Source of the DNA: Hexactinellida sp. DTS-2022
Lineage: Eukaryota; Porifera; Hexactinellida
DNA length: 64,000 nt
Reading direction: 5' to 3'
NCBI GenBank assembly: GCA_028753945.1
Contig: JAPNXP010000009.1
Coordinates: forward strand, 6,200,001 to 6,264,000
The stretch's first letter is position 1, and each line of letters begins with the position of its first letter. Below are positions 63,301 to 64,000 of this stretch, piece by piece. Position numbers and translations under genes: made by a program. A model generated the notes under the pieces. The model did no database searches and was not told the origin of the DNA. It was given only the letters and a program-made list of their open reading frames with translations.

Positions 63301-64000
63301 CAAGGTCACGCCCCTTGCTATATCCCGGGAAAGTACCTATGCATCCGGCTGAATCACGTGCTGACACTCCCATTCCTATACAACCCGTAGCTCCGTTAAG
63401 GAACAGCAGTGCGCGAAAGGTTTCAGCTAACAGTGTTTTCCTCCCGCCTGGCTACGAAGATGCGTTCCCAGATACTTATTTTAATGAATCAAAGTTGCAC
63501 AATGATGTTAGTTTTTACCATCAAGATCCCGTTACCCCAATTATTCCCCCAGTGGCTGCAAGCCAGCCAGCGGCCTCGTACCCTGCGCAAGAGCATGCTC
63601 CCATTCCAATACAATCGTACAAGTTCAAGCGTGAACACTGTTTGCCATCATCCACACTACCGAGATCTCGTACCAACACTGTGTTCTCAATTAGTCAGAA
63701 CAGGGATATGGATAGCTCCTCATCTGGGCATTATGAACCCATTGTGCCAGCCATCCCGCCAAAGAGCAAACGTGCTGTAGCAGTTACAGTTACACAGGCC
63801 CCGGTAGCTAAGCCCAGAAAGATTAAACCTGAGTCGAGTAAACAAAATCTATCTCAAAACGTTTCCTCGCCTCACCCCACTCAAATGGTACCAGCTAATC
63901 ACACTCCTCACTCGTATGAAAACAACAATAACACAGGGTATCCAACCCCCAATCAACTCCTACACTATCCAATCCCTCTACCAAAGAAAGCCAACTGTGA
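60305..64000 (+). CDS. Proline-rich adaptor-like protein, 5' part, host of an antisense gene
   Basis: Proposed exons 60305-60405, 60892-60997, 61053-61130, 61196-61494 and 63065-64000 (open at the window edge); all junctions are GT-AG and in frame. The first residues are short and basic; an acceptor-like CAG just before 60305 means earlier exons are possible. Exons 2-4 encode a compact domain of ~100 residues (ATINLYFPNGDVFEEKC ... LHPVDLLILDEDHKFIPNDR ... KPLLYVWSF). It could be a ubiquitin-like/Ras-association fold; I do not recognise it with confidence. The last exon is low-complexity and proline-rich, with repeated SH3-ligand-like cores (PPIPPKTK, PAIPPKSK, PIPIQP). The 1.57-kb intron 61495-63064 contains the TatD gene on the other strand. 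Confidence 0.65.
61753..62925 (-). CDS. Zinc-knuckle/TatD nuclease (TATDN2-like), antisense in an intron
   Basis: Single exon of 390 residues on the minus strand. Two CCHC zinc knuckles near the N-terminus (CYACRETGHTKRNC; CYYCQDEGHVQMNC) are followed by a Lys/Glu-rich linker. A complete TatD-type metal-dependent nuclease domain runs from ~122 to the end: DTHCHLEY, ATFGIHPHNSKYY, CVALGEIGLDFS, PVQIHCRQAEDEL, IHLHCYTG and LLLETDAPYM, which together provide the His/Asp/Glu metal ligands. TATDN2-type enzymes cut DNA or RNA, including R-loop RNA. The knuckles suggest a nucleic-acid-bound, probably RNA-directed, form. The gene lies wholly inside the intron 61495-63064 of the proline-rich gene. Confidence 0.92.
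   Translation of the reverse strand: MAEGGDDSNKEEWKYSGKSQKGIVCYACRETGHTKRNCPSTVRSKVTSGKRTVKCYYCQDEGHVQMNCPVKFAEQESLQEAGKGHLISTVHISGKGKEAEKAQTYYLQSLLDLSYLIKEDTHYIDTHCHLEYVFERHHLIITESVFKEFMLANQYPSGFDGCISTFCDPTAFSSLGAFEQILKDDKVWATFGIHPHNSKYYTETLKAKLCEALMHPKCVALGEIGLDFSQVSPSDRETQIRVLKDQLQLALQYNKPVQIHCRQAEDELTDILLAELPKEWRIHLHCYTGPAATAVELIATFPNMYIGITGSITVKKLSQVRETTSLVPLEHLLLETDAPYMVPIELKEKIRFSHPIMVLHVAEKIAKIKQVPLNEVLHTTRGNTKKMYGV

Overview
The window is nuclear DNA from an animal with a small, AT-rich, gene-dense genome. Many genes are single-exon. Where introns occur they are mostly 48-90 bp GT-AG introns, sometimes with a TGCTAAC-like branch site. The genes are metazoan or pan-eukaryotic: a GABA-B-type class C receptor, a tetraspanin, an LHFPL tetraspan, a FUT10/11-type fucosyltransferase, TBC1D9, FEM1, ANKRD40, nucleoredoxin, NAMPT, PARG, EXD2, LSM5, POLE3 and RPB11. 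This fits an early-branching animal. The compactness suggests a sponge, possibly a glass sponge, but that identification is a guess.

Layout. 1-15 kb: the end of an ankyrin-PH gene, a DHHC palmitoyltransferase, LHFPL, POLE3, a divergent FEM1, a CAX-type antiporter, a small basic protein on the minus strand, PARG and glycerate kinase. 15.5-19 kb: a 1159-residue chimera that I read as SAM, ubiquitin-like, degenerate U-box, vWA, E2 (UBC) and C-terminal U-box. 19.3-28.3 kb: EXD2, a ten-exon gene of 613 codons whose introns hold five other genes: a GABA-B-like receptor, LSM5 and a small coiled-coil gene on the same strand, and a membrane-anchored JmjC protein and DHDDS on the opposite strand. 28.5-30 kb: an SLC2 sugar transporter.

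30-39.5 kb is a gene-free block of repeats: two hAT-type MITEs with perfect 8-bp target duplications, pogo-like MITEs, a 15-bp minisatellite, a 178-bp satellite, a tandem array with alternating 150/164-bp spacing, a duplicated block and a perfect 71-bp-arm inverted repeat. A direct repeat derived from the 3' flank of the SLC2 gene brackets the block.

39.7-58.8 kb: stomatin, RPB11, TBC1D9, a 2542-bp Mutator-like (MULE) element with a 9-bp target duplication and a single in-frame stop in its transposase, a FUT10/11 homologue, ANKRD40, a tetraspanin, nucleoredoxin, NAMPT (minus strand), an unassigned tail-anchored protein and a three-finger C2H2 protein. 60.3-64 kb: a proline-rich adaptor-like gene that runs off the window and carries a zinc-knuckle/TatD nuclease gene antisense in an intron.

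The genes do not form one pathway. Two loose themes recur. One is ubiquitin (the E2/U-box chimera, FEM1). The other is ADP-ribose/NAD and nucleic-acid maintenance (PARG, NAMPT, POLE3, EXD2, TatD). The most distinctive features are the E2/E3 chimera and the heavily nested EXD2 locus. Exon joins were worked out by hand from splice signals, reading frame and remembered family alignments. None has been tested against transcripts.
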